Assembly: GCF_051195215.1 (NCBI RefSeq)
Contig: NZ_JBNAZM010000018.1
Span: 1-64,000 of the forward strand
Source of the DNA: Arhodomonas sp051195215
Lineage (GTDB): Bacteria; Pseudomonadota; Gammaproteobacteria; Nitrococcales; Nitrococcaceae
Reading direction: 5' to 3'
Length of the DNA stretch: 64,000 nucleotides
The notes beneath the pieces were generated by a model, which saw only the letters and a list, made by a program, of their open reading frames with translations, searched no databases and was not told where the DNA came from. Both the position numbers and the translations under genes were made by a program. This document shows positions 45,164 through 53,848 of the stretch, piece by piece. How positions within the stretch are numbered: position 1 is the first letter of the stretch; each line of letters begins with the position of its first letter.

Positions 45164-46495
45164 TCAGTCGCCGCGCTCGAACACGGCGATGCTCTCGACA
45201 TGAGCGGTGTGCGGGAACATGTCCATCACCCCGGCCCTGGCAAGGCGGTAACCGTACTCGTGCACCAGAATGCCGGCATCCCGCGCCAGGGTCGAGGGCC
45301 CGCAGGAGACGTAGACGATACGCTCGGGACGCAACCACGCCACGTTGGGCAGCACCTCGGCGGCGCCTGAGCGCGGCGGATCCAGGAGCACGCGGTCGAC
45401 ACCACCGGCAAGCCATTCACGACCGGTGACGTCGCCGGTGAGATCGGCGGCGTGGAACGACACGTTGTCGATGGCGTTACGCCTGGCATTTTCCCGCCCC
45501 CGCTCCACCAGCGATTCCGCGCCTTCCACGCCAATGACGTGACCGGCGCGGCGCGCCATCGGCAGCGTGAAATTGCCGAGCCCGCAGAAGAGATCCAGCA
45601 CGCGGTGATGCGGCTCCAGTTCGAGAAACTCGACGGCCCGGCTGACCATGTCGCGGTTGATCTCGCCGTTGACCTGGGTGAAGTCGCTGGGGTCGAAGCG
45701 CAGCTCCAGATCGAACGCCGGCAACCGGTAGGTAAGCTCGGGGGCCTCCGGCCAGAGCGGTGCGATGGTGGACTCGTTGCCGGGCTGCTCGTAGACGTAG
45801 AGCCCGGTACGCTGGCCGAACGCAACGAGCGCGGCGCGGTCGTCATCAGTGAGCGGATCCAGGTTCCGGAACACCAGCCCGCCCACCTCGTCGCCCATCG
45901 CCACTTCGATCTGCGCGAGCCGCGCGCGAATGGACAGCCCCCCGATCAGCTCGGCGAGCTCGCCCAGGTGCTCCGCCACCCGGGGGTCGAGCACGTGGCA
46001 CTCGCCGATATCGGCCACGAACGGGCTCATTTTCTCGCGAAAGCCCACCAGTACGCGGTCGCCCTTCGCCGGCACGAATTTCACGCCGAGGCGAGCCTTG
46101 CGGCGATAGCCCCAGACCGGTCCCCGCAATGGCTCCAGCCATTCCTGCGGGCGTACGCGGCCGACGTGCTCGAAGAGCTCGGCGAGCACTCCCGCCTTGT
46201 GATCGATCTGATCCTCGTCGCAGAGATGCTGCAGACTGCAGCCCCCGCACAGGCCGAAATGCGGGCAACGCGGCTCGATACGATTGGCCGCCGGCTCCAG
46301 CACTTCCAGGGTGCGGGCCTCGTCGCGGCGGCGGTGGCGTTTCACGTACTGGAACCGCACCCGCTCACCGGCGAGCGCCCCGTCCACGAATACGGTCTTG
46401 TCGTTGACGTGGGCGATGCCCCGGCCTTCGTGGCTGAAGCCTTCGATCACCGCTTCCACCGGCTCACGGGGAATGCGTCGCTTGCGTCGTGCCAT
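45164..46495 (-). CDS. rlmD: 23S rRNA (uracil-1939-C5)-methyltransferase
   Basis: 443 residues. A TRAM domain at the start (VEAVIEGFSHEGRGIAHVND) is followed by the 4Fe-4S cysteine cluster (CPHFGLCGGCSLQHL), the SAM-binding VLDLFCGLGNFTLPMARR and the catalytic Cys in RIVYVSCGPSTLARD. This pattern defines RlmD (RumA). It is in a same-strand run cysM-exonuclease-rlmD-nudF. Confidence 0.96.
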   Translation of the reverse strand: MARRKRRIPREPVEAVIEGFSHEGRGIAHVNDKTVFVDGALAGERVRFQYVKRHRRRDEARTLEVLEPAANRIEPRCPHFGLCGGCSLQHLCDEDQIDHKAGVLAELFEHVGRVRPQEWLEPLRGPVWGYRRKARLGVKFVPAKGDRVLVGFREKMSPFVADIGECHVLDPRVAEHLGELAELIGGLSIRARLAQIEVAMGDEVGGLVFRNLDPLTDDDRAALVAFGQRTGLYVYEQPGNESTIAPLWPEAPELTYRLPAFDLELRFDPSDFTQVNGEINRDMVSRAVEFLELEPHHRVLDLFCGLGNFTLPMARRAGHVIGVEGAESLVERGRENARRNAIDNVSFHAADLTGDVTGREWLAGGVDRVLLDPPRSGAAEVLPNVAWLRPERIVYVSCGPSTLARDAGILVHEYGYRLARAGVMDMFPHTAHVESIAVFERGD

Positions 46496-46521
46496 GGAAC
46501 CCTTTGTCGGTGGGGTGGCGG

Positions 46522-47301
46522 TCAGCGCTCCTGCCAGGCCGCCAGGAATTCGTCGAGATGGGGGAGTTTCGCCTCGGCGAGCGCATCACGCACCAGAGCG
46601 CAGGCTTCATCGTAGCCGGTGCGGTCCAGGCGCCCGCGCAGCAGCTCGAAGCGCAGGTAGAGCAGGTACGTGTTGAGTACGTCCGTCTCGCAGTAGTTGC
46701 GAACCGCCTCGTAGTCACCGGCCTCGATGCACTCGCGCACCTTCGCGCCGCTCATGCCCATCTTGCCCGGAAAACCGCACAGCGAGGCCATCTCGTCCAG
46801 GGGCGCATTGGCGCGGGGCTGGTAGCCGGCGAGCACGTCCATGAGGTCCGTGTGGCGTTCGTGGAAACGGTTGAGGTAGTTGTTGAATCGAAACGCCTGG
46901 TCGTTGTCGCCACTCTCGAAATAGCGGGGCGCGCTCACACCGTGGATCATGCCCCGATAGTGGAGCACCGGCAGATCGAAACCGCTGCCGTTCCAGGAGA
47001 CCAGGCGCGGGACGTACCGGTCCAGCCCGTCGAAGAAGCGCTGGATCACCTCGCCCTCGCCGGTCTCCGCATCGCCAATGGAAAACACCCGGAACTTGTC
47101 GCCGATGCGCGCGGCCACGGAAATCACGGCCACGCGATGCAGGTGCAGGCGCAGGAAATCGCTGCCGCCGGTGTCGGCACGGCGCACCGCCAGCATCGCC
47201 TCGGCGACGTCACTGTCGGGCAGCGACTCGTCGAGACCCAGCAATCGCCGCCCACCGGTGACGTCCGGCACCGTCTCGATATCGAATGCGAAGACGTTCA
47301 T
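46522..47301 (-). CDS. 3'-5' exonuclease, predicted PolB-like (DnaQ superfamily)
   Basis: 259 residues. The DnaQ-type acidic residues are visible: FAFDIETVPD (motif I), LVSWNGSGFDLPVL (motif II) and NYCETDVLNTYLLYLRFEL (motif III with Asp). It belongs to the predicted 3'-5' exonuclease family related to polymerase B proofreading domains; its cellular substrate is not known. Its start overlaps the cysM stop by one base (TGATG), so the two are co-transcribed. Confidence 0.87.
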   Translation of the reverse strand: MNVFAFDIETVPDVTGGRRLLGLDESLPDSDVAEAMLAVRRADTGGSDFLRLHLHRVAVISVAARIGDKFRVFSIGDAETGEGEVIQRFFDGLDRYVPRLVSWNGSGFDLPVLHYRGMIHGVSAPRYFESGDNDQAFRFNNYLNRFHERHTDLMDVLAGYQPRANAPLDEMASLCGFPGKMGMSGAKVRECIEAGDYEAVRNYCETDVLNTYLLYLRFELLRGRLDRTGYDEACALVRDALAEAKLPHLDEFLAAWQER

Positions 47302-48191
47302 CAGTCCGGGAAGACGCCGCTGGAGAGGTAACGGTCGCCGCGGTCGCAGACGATGGTCGCGATAGTGGCGTTGTTCAGGTCCTCGGCAAGGCGTAGCGTC
47401 GCCGCGAGCGCGCCGCCGGAGGAGATACCCGCCATGATGCCCTCTTCGACGGCGAGACGCCGCGTCATCTCCTCGGCTTCGGCCTGGCTGACCTCGATGA
47501 CACGGTCGACGCGTTCACGCTCGAAGATACGCGGCAGATAGGCCTCGGGCCACTTGCGGATGCCGGGGATGCTGGAACCATCGTCGGGCTGCACGCCCAC
47601 GATCTCCACCGCCTCGTTGCACGCCTTGAGGTACCGCGACACCCCCATGATGGTGCCGGTGGTGCCCATGGAGCTCACGAAATGGGTGATCCGCCCGCCG
47701 GTGGCGTTCCACAGCTCCGGGCCGGTGCTCTCGTAGTGGGCGCGCCAGTTGTCCGGGTTGGCGAACTGATCCAGGACCCGGCCGTGACCTTCCGCCTGCA
47801 TGCTCTCGGCGAGGTCACGCGCGCCCTCCATGCCCTGCTCCTTGGAGACGAGCACGAGCTCGGCACCGTAGGCCTTCATGGACGCACGGCGCTCGGCGGT
47901 CATGTTCTCCGGCATGATGAGCACCATGCGGTAACCGCGGATCGCCGCGGCCATGGCCAGCGCGATGCCGGTATTGCCACTGGTGGCCTCGATGAGCGTA
48001 TCCCCGGGACGGATCTCACCGCGTTCCTCGGCGCGACGGATCATGTTGACCGCGGGGCGATCCTTGACGGACCCAGCCGGGTTGTTGCCTTCGAGCTTGA
48101 GCAACACCGTGTTCGAGCCGGTATCGGCAAGCCGCTGCAGGCGCACCAGCGGCGTACCGCCGACGTAATCTTCGATGGTCGGATAATCCAT
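47301..48191 (-). CDS. cysM: Cysteine synthase B (O-acetylserine sulfhydrylase)
   Basis: 296 residues. PLP-binding Lys43 is in NPAGSVKDRPA. SGNTGIALAMAAAIRGY is the substrate loop and SSMGTTGTIMGVSRYLK binds the PLP phosphate. The N-terminus YPTIEDYVGGTPLVRLQRL and the length match CysM, not CysK; CysM can also use thiosulfate. It is the first gene of the run ending with nudF. Confidence 0.95.
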   Translation of the reverse strand: MDYPTIEDYVGGTPLVRLQRLADTGSNTVLLKLEGNNPAGSVKDRPAVNMIRRAEERGEIRPGDTLIEATSGNTGIALAMAAAIRGYRMVLIMPENMTAERRASMKAYGAELVLVSKEQGMEGARDLAESMQAEGHGRVLDQFANPDNWRAHYESTGPELWNATGGRITHFVSSMGTTGTIMGVSRYLKACNEAVEIVGVQPDDGSSIPGIRKWPEAYLPRIFERERVDRVIEVSQAEAEEMTRRLAVEEGIMAGISSGGALAATLRLAEDLNNATIATIVCDRGDRYLSSGVFPD

Positions 48192-48203
48192 GCGCGGGAT
48201 TGT

Positions 48204-48468
48204 ACTAACCTTTCGACAAGCATGGCCATGCCTCGGCGTTCGCTAACGCGCGTGTGGCAAGTCGCGAGGGGCGAGGTGCCGCAAGGTCCGCACGAGCGGC
48301 GGGCAATGCAGCTCCCGAGCGCGCTGACGAACGCCCGGAGGGAGTGGTCGTGCGGCGCTCGCCGGCGGCTGTTGCGCCGGCTCGACGGTGGGTCGCGACG
48401 CCGGCCGCTCATGCGCCTTGTCGACAAACCGCACAACGGCTCCAAAGCATGGCGATACGTGTCGAAAG
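48204..48468. repeat. MITE-like intergenic repeat, copy B (diverged, reversed)
   Basis: It begins ACTAACCTTTCGACAAGC, like the terminus of the 52673 copy. Its ends (48210-48231 and 48447-48468) are inverted repeats with 19 of 22 matches. Read on the minus strand, the interior contains CTGCATTGCCCGCCGCTC and then CTTGCGGCACCTCGC, clearly related to the shared core of the other two copies. It sits just upstream of cysM. No gene is present. Confidence 0.65.
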
Positions 48469-48535
48469 CCTCCGCCCCGCCACTCGGCGGCGCGCTGTCG
48501 TGTAGCTAATCCGGGCGCGTCGCCGTAGCACAGAT

Positions 48536-48558
48536 GTCGGCTGCCGAGTGCAGCCGAC
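48536..48558. repeat. Short inverted repeat of the GTCGGCTG type
   Basis: GTCGGCTG-CCGAGTG-CAGCCGAC is a perfect 8-bp dyad followed by CTACC. A closely related dyad (GTAGGTCGGCT...AGCCGAC) lies at 57579-57604. Such elements are probably dispersed REP-like or terminator repeats. Confidence 0.5.
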
Positions 48559-48590
48559 CTACCCGATCGCCAGCAACGCCGTCGGTCGGT

Positions 48591-49060
48591 GAGCGGGATG
48601 CGCTGGCCAGCGCGCGCCCCGCATCACGGCACCGCGGTTACCAGGCGCGCTTGCCGTTTTGAGCTTTGCACTTCGAGCTGCGTGTTTCAAAGAGGTCATG
48701 GACGTCGGGACGCAAACACGAACGGCGCCAGCAGTTACCGTGGTTGCCGTAGGTTGGCGAGCGCAAAGCGCTGGCCAACGTGCGTTCCCGCATTACGGCA
48801 CCGCGGTTGCCGGGCGCGCTTGCCGTTTTGAACTTTGCGCTTCGAGCTGCGTGTTTCAGAGAGGTCATGGCCGTCGGGACGCAAACGCAAACGGCGCCAG
48901 CGGTTGCCGTAGGTTGGCGAGCGCGAAGCGCTGGCCAACGTGCGTCCCCGCACCACTATGCGGCGGTTGCCGCTTTGAGATTTGCACGTCGAGCTGTGTA
49001 TGTCAGGGGCGTCTCGGCCGTCGTGGGGTAGCGGCTGAACGCGAATGGCGCCGGGAGTCC
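48591..49060. repeat. Non-coding tandem repeat, about 160 bp, three copies
   Basis: Copies start near 48591, 48759 and 48919. Shared blocks are GCGAAGCGCTGGCCAACG, GCGCGCTTGCCGTTTTGA, CTTCGAGCTGCGTGTTTCA, GAGGTCATGG, CGTCGGGACGCAAACG and GGCGCCAGC. Copies 1 and 2 are close, copy 3 is shorter and diverged. With the repeat before it, this fills the 900-bp gap between cysM and the dehydrogenase gene (48192-49094). Frames across it are not conserved between copies, so it is non-coding. Confidence 0.75.
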
Positions 49061-49094
49061 GCCGGCGCCGTTCGCGTTTGGAGGGAAAACGGTG

Positions 49095-50642
49095 TCAGGC
49101 CGATGGCAACGCTGCGTCGCTCCACTCACCGTCGACGAGACGCCGCAGCCCCAGCGGGTTGTCGTCGCGCAGCGGCGACGGCAGCAACGGTGCCGGGCAA
49201 TCCTGAAAGCAGACCGGGCGCAGGAATCGCTCGATGGCGAGCGTGCCCACCGAGGTGGTCGCCGAGTCCGTGGTGGCCGGCCAGGGCCCGCCATGGACCA
49301 TGGCATCGCAGACCTCGACGCCGGTGGGGAATCCATTGAACAGCACCCGTCCGGCGCGTTGTGTCAGGCAGTCGACGAGCGCCCCTGCCCGTGCCAGCTC
49401 ACCGTCGGCACCGTGGACGGTGGCCGTGAGCTGCCCCGGCAACGCGGCCGCCACCGGCGGCATCTCCTCGGCGCTGTCCAGCTCCACGATCAGCGACGCC
49501 GGACCGAAGACCTCTTCGGCCAGGGCGGGATTCGCCTCGAACGCCGCCCGGGTGACGCGGAACACACAGGCCGAGGCGCGTCCCGGCTGGGTGCCGCCGG
49601 CGGCGACCGCGCGCACTCCGTCGATGCCCGCGAGCCGTTCCACGCCGGCCTCGTAGGCGGACTGGATCCCCGGATGCAGCATCTCCGCCGGCTCCCGCTC
49701 CGCCACTTCCCGGGCCACCGCGTCGCAGAAGCGCTCCAGCCCATCACCGGTGACGGCGAATACCACCCCGGGATTGGTGCAGAATTGCCCTGCCCCCAGG
49801 GTCACCGACCCGACATAGCCACCGGCGAGCTCATCCGCGGCGCTGGCGAGGCGTTCCGGCAGGAGGAACATCGGGTTGACGCTGCCCATCTCGGCGAACA
49901 CGGGAATCGGCACGGCGCGTTCCTGCGCGAGCCGCGCCAGCGCACTCCCGCCACGGAATGACCCGGTGAACGCGACGGCGGTGATGTCGGGATGCTGCAC
50001 CACGGCGGCGCCCACGGCATTACCCCCGCCGTAGACGATATTGAAAACGCCATCCGGCATACCCGTGGCCACCACCGCGCGCCGAAGCGCGGCCGCCACG
50101 ATGGCACTGGTGGCCGGATGCCCCGGGTGGGCCTTGACCACCACCGGGCAGCCCGACGCCAGGGCCGAAGCGGTGTCACCACCGGCGACGGAGAACGCCA
50201 GCGGGAAATTGCTCGCGCCGAACACCGCCACCGGGCCCCGCGGAACGCGGTACTGGCGGATGTCCGGTCGCGGCGGGGTGCGTTCGGCATCCCCACGGTC
50301 GATCCGTGCCCCCAGAAAATCGCCGCGCCGGACCACCGTCGCGAACAGGCGCAGCTGGCCGACGGTGCGCGCGAGCTCGCCGCGTACCCGGCCTTCGGGT
50401 AACGCCGTCTCGGCGGGCATGGTCTCCACCAGCTCGTCGGTGACGGCTTCGATCTCCGTGGCGGCGCGATCGAGAAAGGCTGCCCGGTCTTCCAGGGTGC
50501 GCCCGCGATAATCGGGCCAGGCAGCGGCGGCCTCGCGGCAGGCCGCGTTCACCTCGCCGTCGGTGGCCTCGGGCACGGCGCCGCCGTCAAAGGCGTCCGC
50601 GCTGACCCGCGCACCGATCATGTGGCGAATGTGCACTGTCAT
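49095..50642 (-). CDS. 2,5-dioxovalerate (alpha-ketoglutarate semialdehyde) dehydrogenase
   Basis: 515-residue NAD(P)-dependent aldehyde dehydrogenase. VFGASNFPLAFSVAGGDTASALASGCPVVVKAHPGHP is the cofactor fold of this subgroup. The catalytic Glu is in VFAEMGSVNPMFLLPE and the catalytic Cys in LGAGQFCTNPGVVF. The roughly 520-residue length, with a long C-terminal tail, fits the KGSADH group that ends oxidative pentose and hexuronate routes by making 2-oxoglutarate. The start overlaps the lactonase stop by ATGA. Confidence 0.85.
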   Translation of the reverse strand: MTVHIRHMIGARVSADAFDGGAVPEATDGEVNAACREAAAAWPDYRGRTLEDRAAFLDRAATEIEAVTDELVETMPAETALPEGRVRGELARTVGQLRLFATVVRRGDFLGARIDRGDAERTPPRPDIRQYRVPRGPVAVFGASNFPLAFSVAGGDTASALASGCPVVVKAHPGHPATSAIVAAALRRAVVATGMPDGVFNIVYGGGNAVGAAVVQHPDITAVAFTGSFRGGSALARLAQERAVPIPVFAEMGSVNPMFLLPERLASAADELAGGYVGSVTLGAGQFCTNPGVVFAVTGDGLERFCDAVAREVAEREPAEMLHPGIQSAYEAGVERLAGIDGVRAVAAGGTQPGRASACVFRVTRAAFEANPALAEEVFGPASLIVELDSAEEMPPVAAALPGQLTATVHGADGELARAGALVDCLTQRAGRVLFNGFPTGVEVCDAMVHGGPWPATTDSATTSVGTLAIERFLRPVCFQDCPAPLLPSPLRDDNPLGLRRLVDGEWSDAALPSA

Positions 50643-51550
50643 TGCGTCCCCTCCGTAAGGTTGTCGATAGGTGTCCCGAAACACGCCGCGGGCAACCCGC
50701 GCACACCGGGGCGAATCCGGTAGAGGCCGCCGCCGGCGCCGGCATCGTCGTCAAGCCCGAGCGAGGCCGTGGTGATATAGAGATCGGTGAGCGCCTCGCC
50801 GGCGAACGTGCACGAGGTCACCCGCCGCGCGGGCAACGGCACGCGGATATCCCGGCGCCCATCCGGCAGGAACCGGGAGAGGCAGCTTCCGCCGAAGTGG
50901 GCCACCCACAGCCCCCCTTCCGCATCGCAGGTCATGCCGTCGGGCCCCCCTTCGGAGGAGTCCACGCGGATATGGACGCGCTTGTTGGAAAGACGGCCGT
51001 CGGCGCCGAGGTCGAAGGCGTAAATGGTTCGCGCCAGGGAGTCGGTGTGATACAGGGTCCGCCCGTCGGGACTGAGGGCGGGTCCGTTGGAGACGACGTA
51101 GCCCGTGTCGACGACGGTCACACCGGCATCGTCGATGCGGTAGAGACTCCCGGTGGGCTCGCGCTCGGCATCGTCCATGGTCGCCGCCCACACCCGACCG
51201 GCAGGGTCGGCCTTGGCGTCATTGAAGCGGTTGCCCGGACGGTGGGGCTCCGGCTTCGCCACCTCGGCGACGATTTCAGGGCCGTGCTCGTGCAGGCGCA
51301 GGTGCACGATGCGCGAGCGCAGCCCGGCGAGAAAGCCATCGCCGTCGGCCCGCGCCACCAGCCAGCAGCATGCTTCCGGCAACGGCCAGCCCCGGGTCCC
51401 GCCATCTGCCACGTCATGGCGATAGAGGTAACCTGCGTGAATGTCCACGAACAGCACGGCACCGAGCGTCGGTACCCACACGGGCCCCTCGCCGAGGCGT
51501 GCGCGCCCGTCCCAGACACGTTCCGGCACCGGTATCTGTGGCTGGCTCAT
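50639..51550 (-). CDS. SMP-30/gluconolactonase-family sugar lactonase
   Basis: 303-residue beta-propeller lactonase. Metal ligands are in LGEGPVWVP (Glu), GNRFNDAKADPAGRVWAATM (Asn) and VSNGPALSPDGRTLYHTDS (Asn, Asp). This is the pattern of pentono- and aldono-lactonases such as XylC or AraB-type arabinolactonase. It opens the sugar lactone made by the SDR enzyme encoded divergently at 51899. I chose ATG 51550 with GGAG upstream; a longer start is not conserved. It leads a two-gene unit with the semialdehyde dehydrogenase. Confidence 0.87.
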   Translation of the reverse strand: MSQPQIPVPERVWDGRARLGEGPVWVPTLGAVLFVDIHAGYLYRHDVADGGTRGWPLPEACCWLVARADGDGFLAGLRSRIVHLRLHEHGPEIVAEVAKPEPHRPGNRFNDAKADPAGRVWAATMDDAEREPTGSLYRIDDAGVTVVDTGYVVSNGPALSPDGRTLYHTDSLARTIYAFDLGADGRLSNKRVHIRVDSSEGGPDGMTCDAEGGLWVAHFGGSCLSRFLPDGRRDIRVPLPARRVTSCTFAGEALTDLYITTASLGLDDDAGAGGGLYRIRPGVRGLPAACFGTPIDNLTEGTQ

Positions 51551-51898
51551 AGTCTCTCCTCGCTTTGACGACCACCCGGCGTGGATCGATTCCGGGCGCA
51601 CGGTGACGACACCCGTCCACGCACTTCTAGTAGCTGCCAGGGGTCCGCGGCACCGGGTTCAGCATAGAAGCACGTCGATAACCTTTAAATGTCATTTTTC
51701 TGAAGGCCTTATATAGATTTCCATATATCCGAGAAAAAACCGGACACCCGGGATTGTTGGTAGCAGATGCCGTGCCGGCTTGACTGGATGACGGCTGACA
51801 AGCCGTTCCACAAGTGCTATCAATAGCACTGTATAACCCATACCGTTAACTTGGTTATCGATTGATAACAAAATATGCATACCTGAACGGAGGACGAG
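51551..51898. promoter_or_regulatory. Divergent regulatory region of the sugar oxidation genes
   Basis: 348 bp without a gene. It contains ATAACC at 51678-51683 in an AT-rich stretch facing the lactonase gene, and GTTATC-GATT-GATAAC, a perfect dyad at 51854-51869, just upstream of the SDR gene (with GGTTAT at 51853-51858). GGAGGACGAG precedes the SDR start. ATAACC-type motifs recur upstream of the epimerase and FAH operons. Confidence 0.6.
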
Positions 51899-52669
51899 AT
51901 GACATCCCAGACTGCGATCTACCCCAGCCTCGACGGCCGGGTCGTCTTCATAACCGGCGGCGGCACCGGCATCGGTGCCAGTCTGACGCGGGCATTCTCG
52001 GCACAGGGGGCGAAGGTGGCGTTCGTGGACATCGCCGAGGACGACAGCAACCGGCTCGTGGCCGATATCGAGCGCGAGACGGGGCGGCGGCCGCTGTTCA
52101 TACCCTGCGATATCCGTGACGTGCCCGCACTGCAGGGCGCCATCGCCGAGACACGCGACGCACTCGGCGACGTCGGCGTGCTCGTCAACAACGCCGCCAA
52201 CGACGATCGCCACCGCCTGGAGGAGGTCACGCTGGAGTACTGGAACGACCGCATCGCCATCAACCAGCGCCCGATGTTCTTCGCCGCCCAGGCGGTGGTA
52301 CCGCAGATGCGACGCCTCGGCGGGGGCTCCATCATCAACTTCGGCTCGGTGAGCTGGCGGATGGGCACCGCCAACGTGCCTGTCTACGCCAGCGCCAAGG
52401 CGGCCGCCCACGGCCTGACCCGCAGTCTCGCCCGGGATCTCGGCGGCGACGGCATACGCGCGAACACGGTGGTGCCCGGCTGGGTGATGACGGATCGCCA
52501 GAAACGCCTGTGGGTCACCCCCGAGGGGGAGAAAGTCATCGACGCCAACCAGTTCCTCAAGGGCCGGGTCCAGCCCGAGCACGTGGCAGCCATGGCGGTG
52601 TTCCTGGCGGCCGATGACAGCGCCATGTGCAATGCCCAGGAGTTCATCGTCGACGGCGGCTGGGTTTGA
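51899..52669 (+). CDS. SDR-family sugar 1-dehydrogenase
   Basis: 256-residue short-chain dehydrogenase. The cofactor motif is TGGGTGIG and the NNAA strand motif is LVNNAAND. The catalytic residues are Ser in NFGSVSWRM and Tyr/Lys in YASAKAA. The end CNAQEFIVDGGWV is typical. The context (lactonase, semialdehyde dehydrogenase, sugar transporter) suggests oxidation of a pentose or galactose to its lactone, as by XylB in the Weimberg pathway. No other enzyme of this type is nearby. Confidence 0.87.
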   Translation: MTSQTAIYPSLDGRVVFITGGGTGIGASLTRAFSAQGAKVAFVDIAEDDSNRLVADIERETGRRPLFIPCDIRDVPALQGAIAETRDALGDVGVLVNNAANDDRHRLEEVTLEYWNDRIAINQRPMFFAAQAVVPQMRRLGGGSIINFGSVSWRMGTANVPVYASAKAAAHGLTRSLARDLGGDGIRANTVVPGWVMTDRQKRLWVTPEGEKVIDANQFLKGRVQPEHVAAMAVFLAADDSAMCNAQEFIVDGGWV

Positions 52670-52672
52670 ATT

Positions 52673-53012
52673 ACTAACCTTTGCGACAGTATTGCCAGGT
52701 CTCAGCGCCACTGCGCGGTGTCTCGGCAAGGCGCGGGAGCGCCGGCGTGGCGAGGCTCACGTCAAGCGAGCGCAACGCCGCCGAGGCGCCGCGCAGTGGC
52801 GCCCTGCGGGTGGCCGTGTGCGCCGCTGTGGACTGCGTTGCTCGTCGCTCATGGTGACCTTGCTACACGTCGCTCCTCGCGCCACTGACCATCGAGGCGA
52901 GTGACTCGGGATATCGCAAGCCCGTTGTGGCGGCATACCCACGAAGGCCTGTCGAAGCGAACAGCGGCGGACACGGCCACTGAGACATGGCAATACTGTC
53001 GCAAAGGTTAGT
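52673..53012. repeat. MITE-like element with 33-bp terminal inverted repeats, copy C
   Basis: A 340-bp element. Left end 52673-52705 starts ACTAACCTTTGCGACAGT; right end 52980-53012 is its reverse complement with one mismatch in 33. The core shares GCGAGCGCAACGCCGCC, GCGTTGCTCGTCGCTCATG and CTTGCTACAC...CGCTCCTCGCGCC with the copy at 42994. It carries no transposase, so it would have to be mobilised in trans. It fills the gap between the SDR gene and the sugar ABC genes. I see no clear target-site duplication. Confidence 0.88.
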
Positions 53013-53059
53013 ACACGACCGGCGCCCTGCGGGCGCCGGCCCGTGCCGCGCCGGATGGT

Positions 53060-53848
53060 TCAGGCAGTGGCCCCGGCCGCCTCGCTCGCCGAGCGGTACT
53101 CGTTGACCACCAGGTCCGTGAGCTCCTGGATGGATGTCTCCCGGGTCGCCCGATCGAAGGTGATGCGCCCGTCCTGGACCAGGTTGATGCGGTCGCAGAC
53201 GTCGAACACCTGGGCGTAGTTGTGGGCGACGATGATCACCGATACCTCCGAGTGCTCCTTGAGCCGACGGATGACGTCGAGGATCAACGCGCTCTCACGC
53301 ACCCCCATCGCCGCCGTCGGCTCGTCGAGCAACAGGATGCGGGCGTCGGAGTAGACCGCACGCGCGACCGCCACCGCCTGGCGCTGACCGCCGGAGAGCT
53401 TGGAGATCTCCACGTCCACCGACGGCACGTTCACGCCCATGCGCTGGAGATGGGATTCCGCGGCGCGGCGCATGGCCCGATCGTCGAGAATACGCAGGGC
53501 ACCCCCCCGGGTGATCTCCCGTCGCAGGAACATGTTGCGGAAGACGCTGAGCTCGTTGACCAGCGCCAGGTCCTGGTAGACCGGTTCGATGCCCAGCGAC
53601 CGGGCGTGGATTACCGATTCCAGTGTCACCGGCTGGCCGTCGATGTACAGCGAGCCACTGGTGGGCGGATGAAAGCCGGTGAGGATCTTCATCAGCGTGG
53701 ATTTGCCGGCCCCGTTGTCCCCCAGCAGGGCGAGCACTTCCCCACGGGCGAGCCGGATGTTGATGTCGTCCAGCGCCCTCACCGCGCCGAACGACTTCGA
53801 CAGGTGCTCCCCACGCAGAATATCGTCGGCGTTGGTCGCCTCGTTCAT
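53060..53848 (-). CDS. Sugar ABC transporter ATPase (single ABC domain, FrcA-like)
   Basis: 262 residues. Walker A is GDNGAGKST, the signature is LSGGQRQAV and Walker B is ILLLDEPTAAMG. It has one nucleotide-binding domain, unlike the double-domain RbsA/AraG type, and so resembles FrcA. The start overlaps the permease stop (ATGA). It is the last gene of the run epimerase-binding protein-permease-ATPase. Confidence 0.92.
   Translation of the reverse strand: MNEATNADDILRGEHLSKSFGAVRALDDINIRLARGEVLALLGDNGAGKSTLMKILTGFHPPTSGSLYIDGQPVTLESVIHARSLGIEPVYQDLALVNELSVFRNMFLRREITRGGALRILDDRAMRRAAESHLQRMGVNVPSVDVEISKLSGGQRQAVAVARAVYSDARILLLDEPTAAMGVRESALILDVIRRLKEHSEVSVIIVAHNYAQVFDVCDRINLVQDGRITFDRATRETSIQELTDLVVNEYRSASEAAGATA

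Noticed and set aside
52757..52993. Small minus-strand frame starting MSDEQRS-like inside the inverted-repeat element
   Set aside because: It is not conserved in the other copies, and the element varies by insertions that break the frame.
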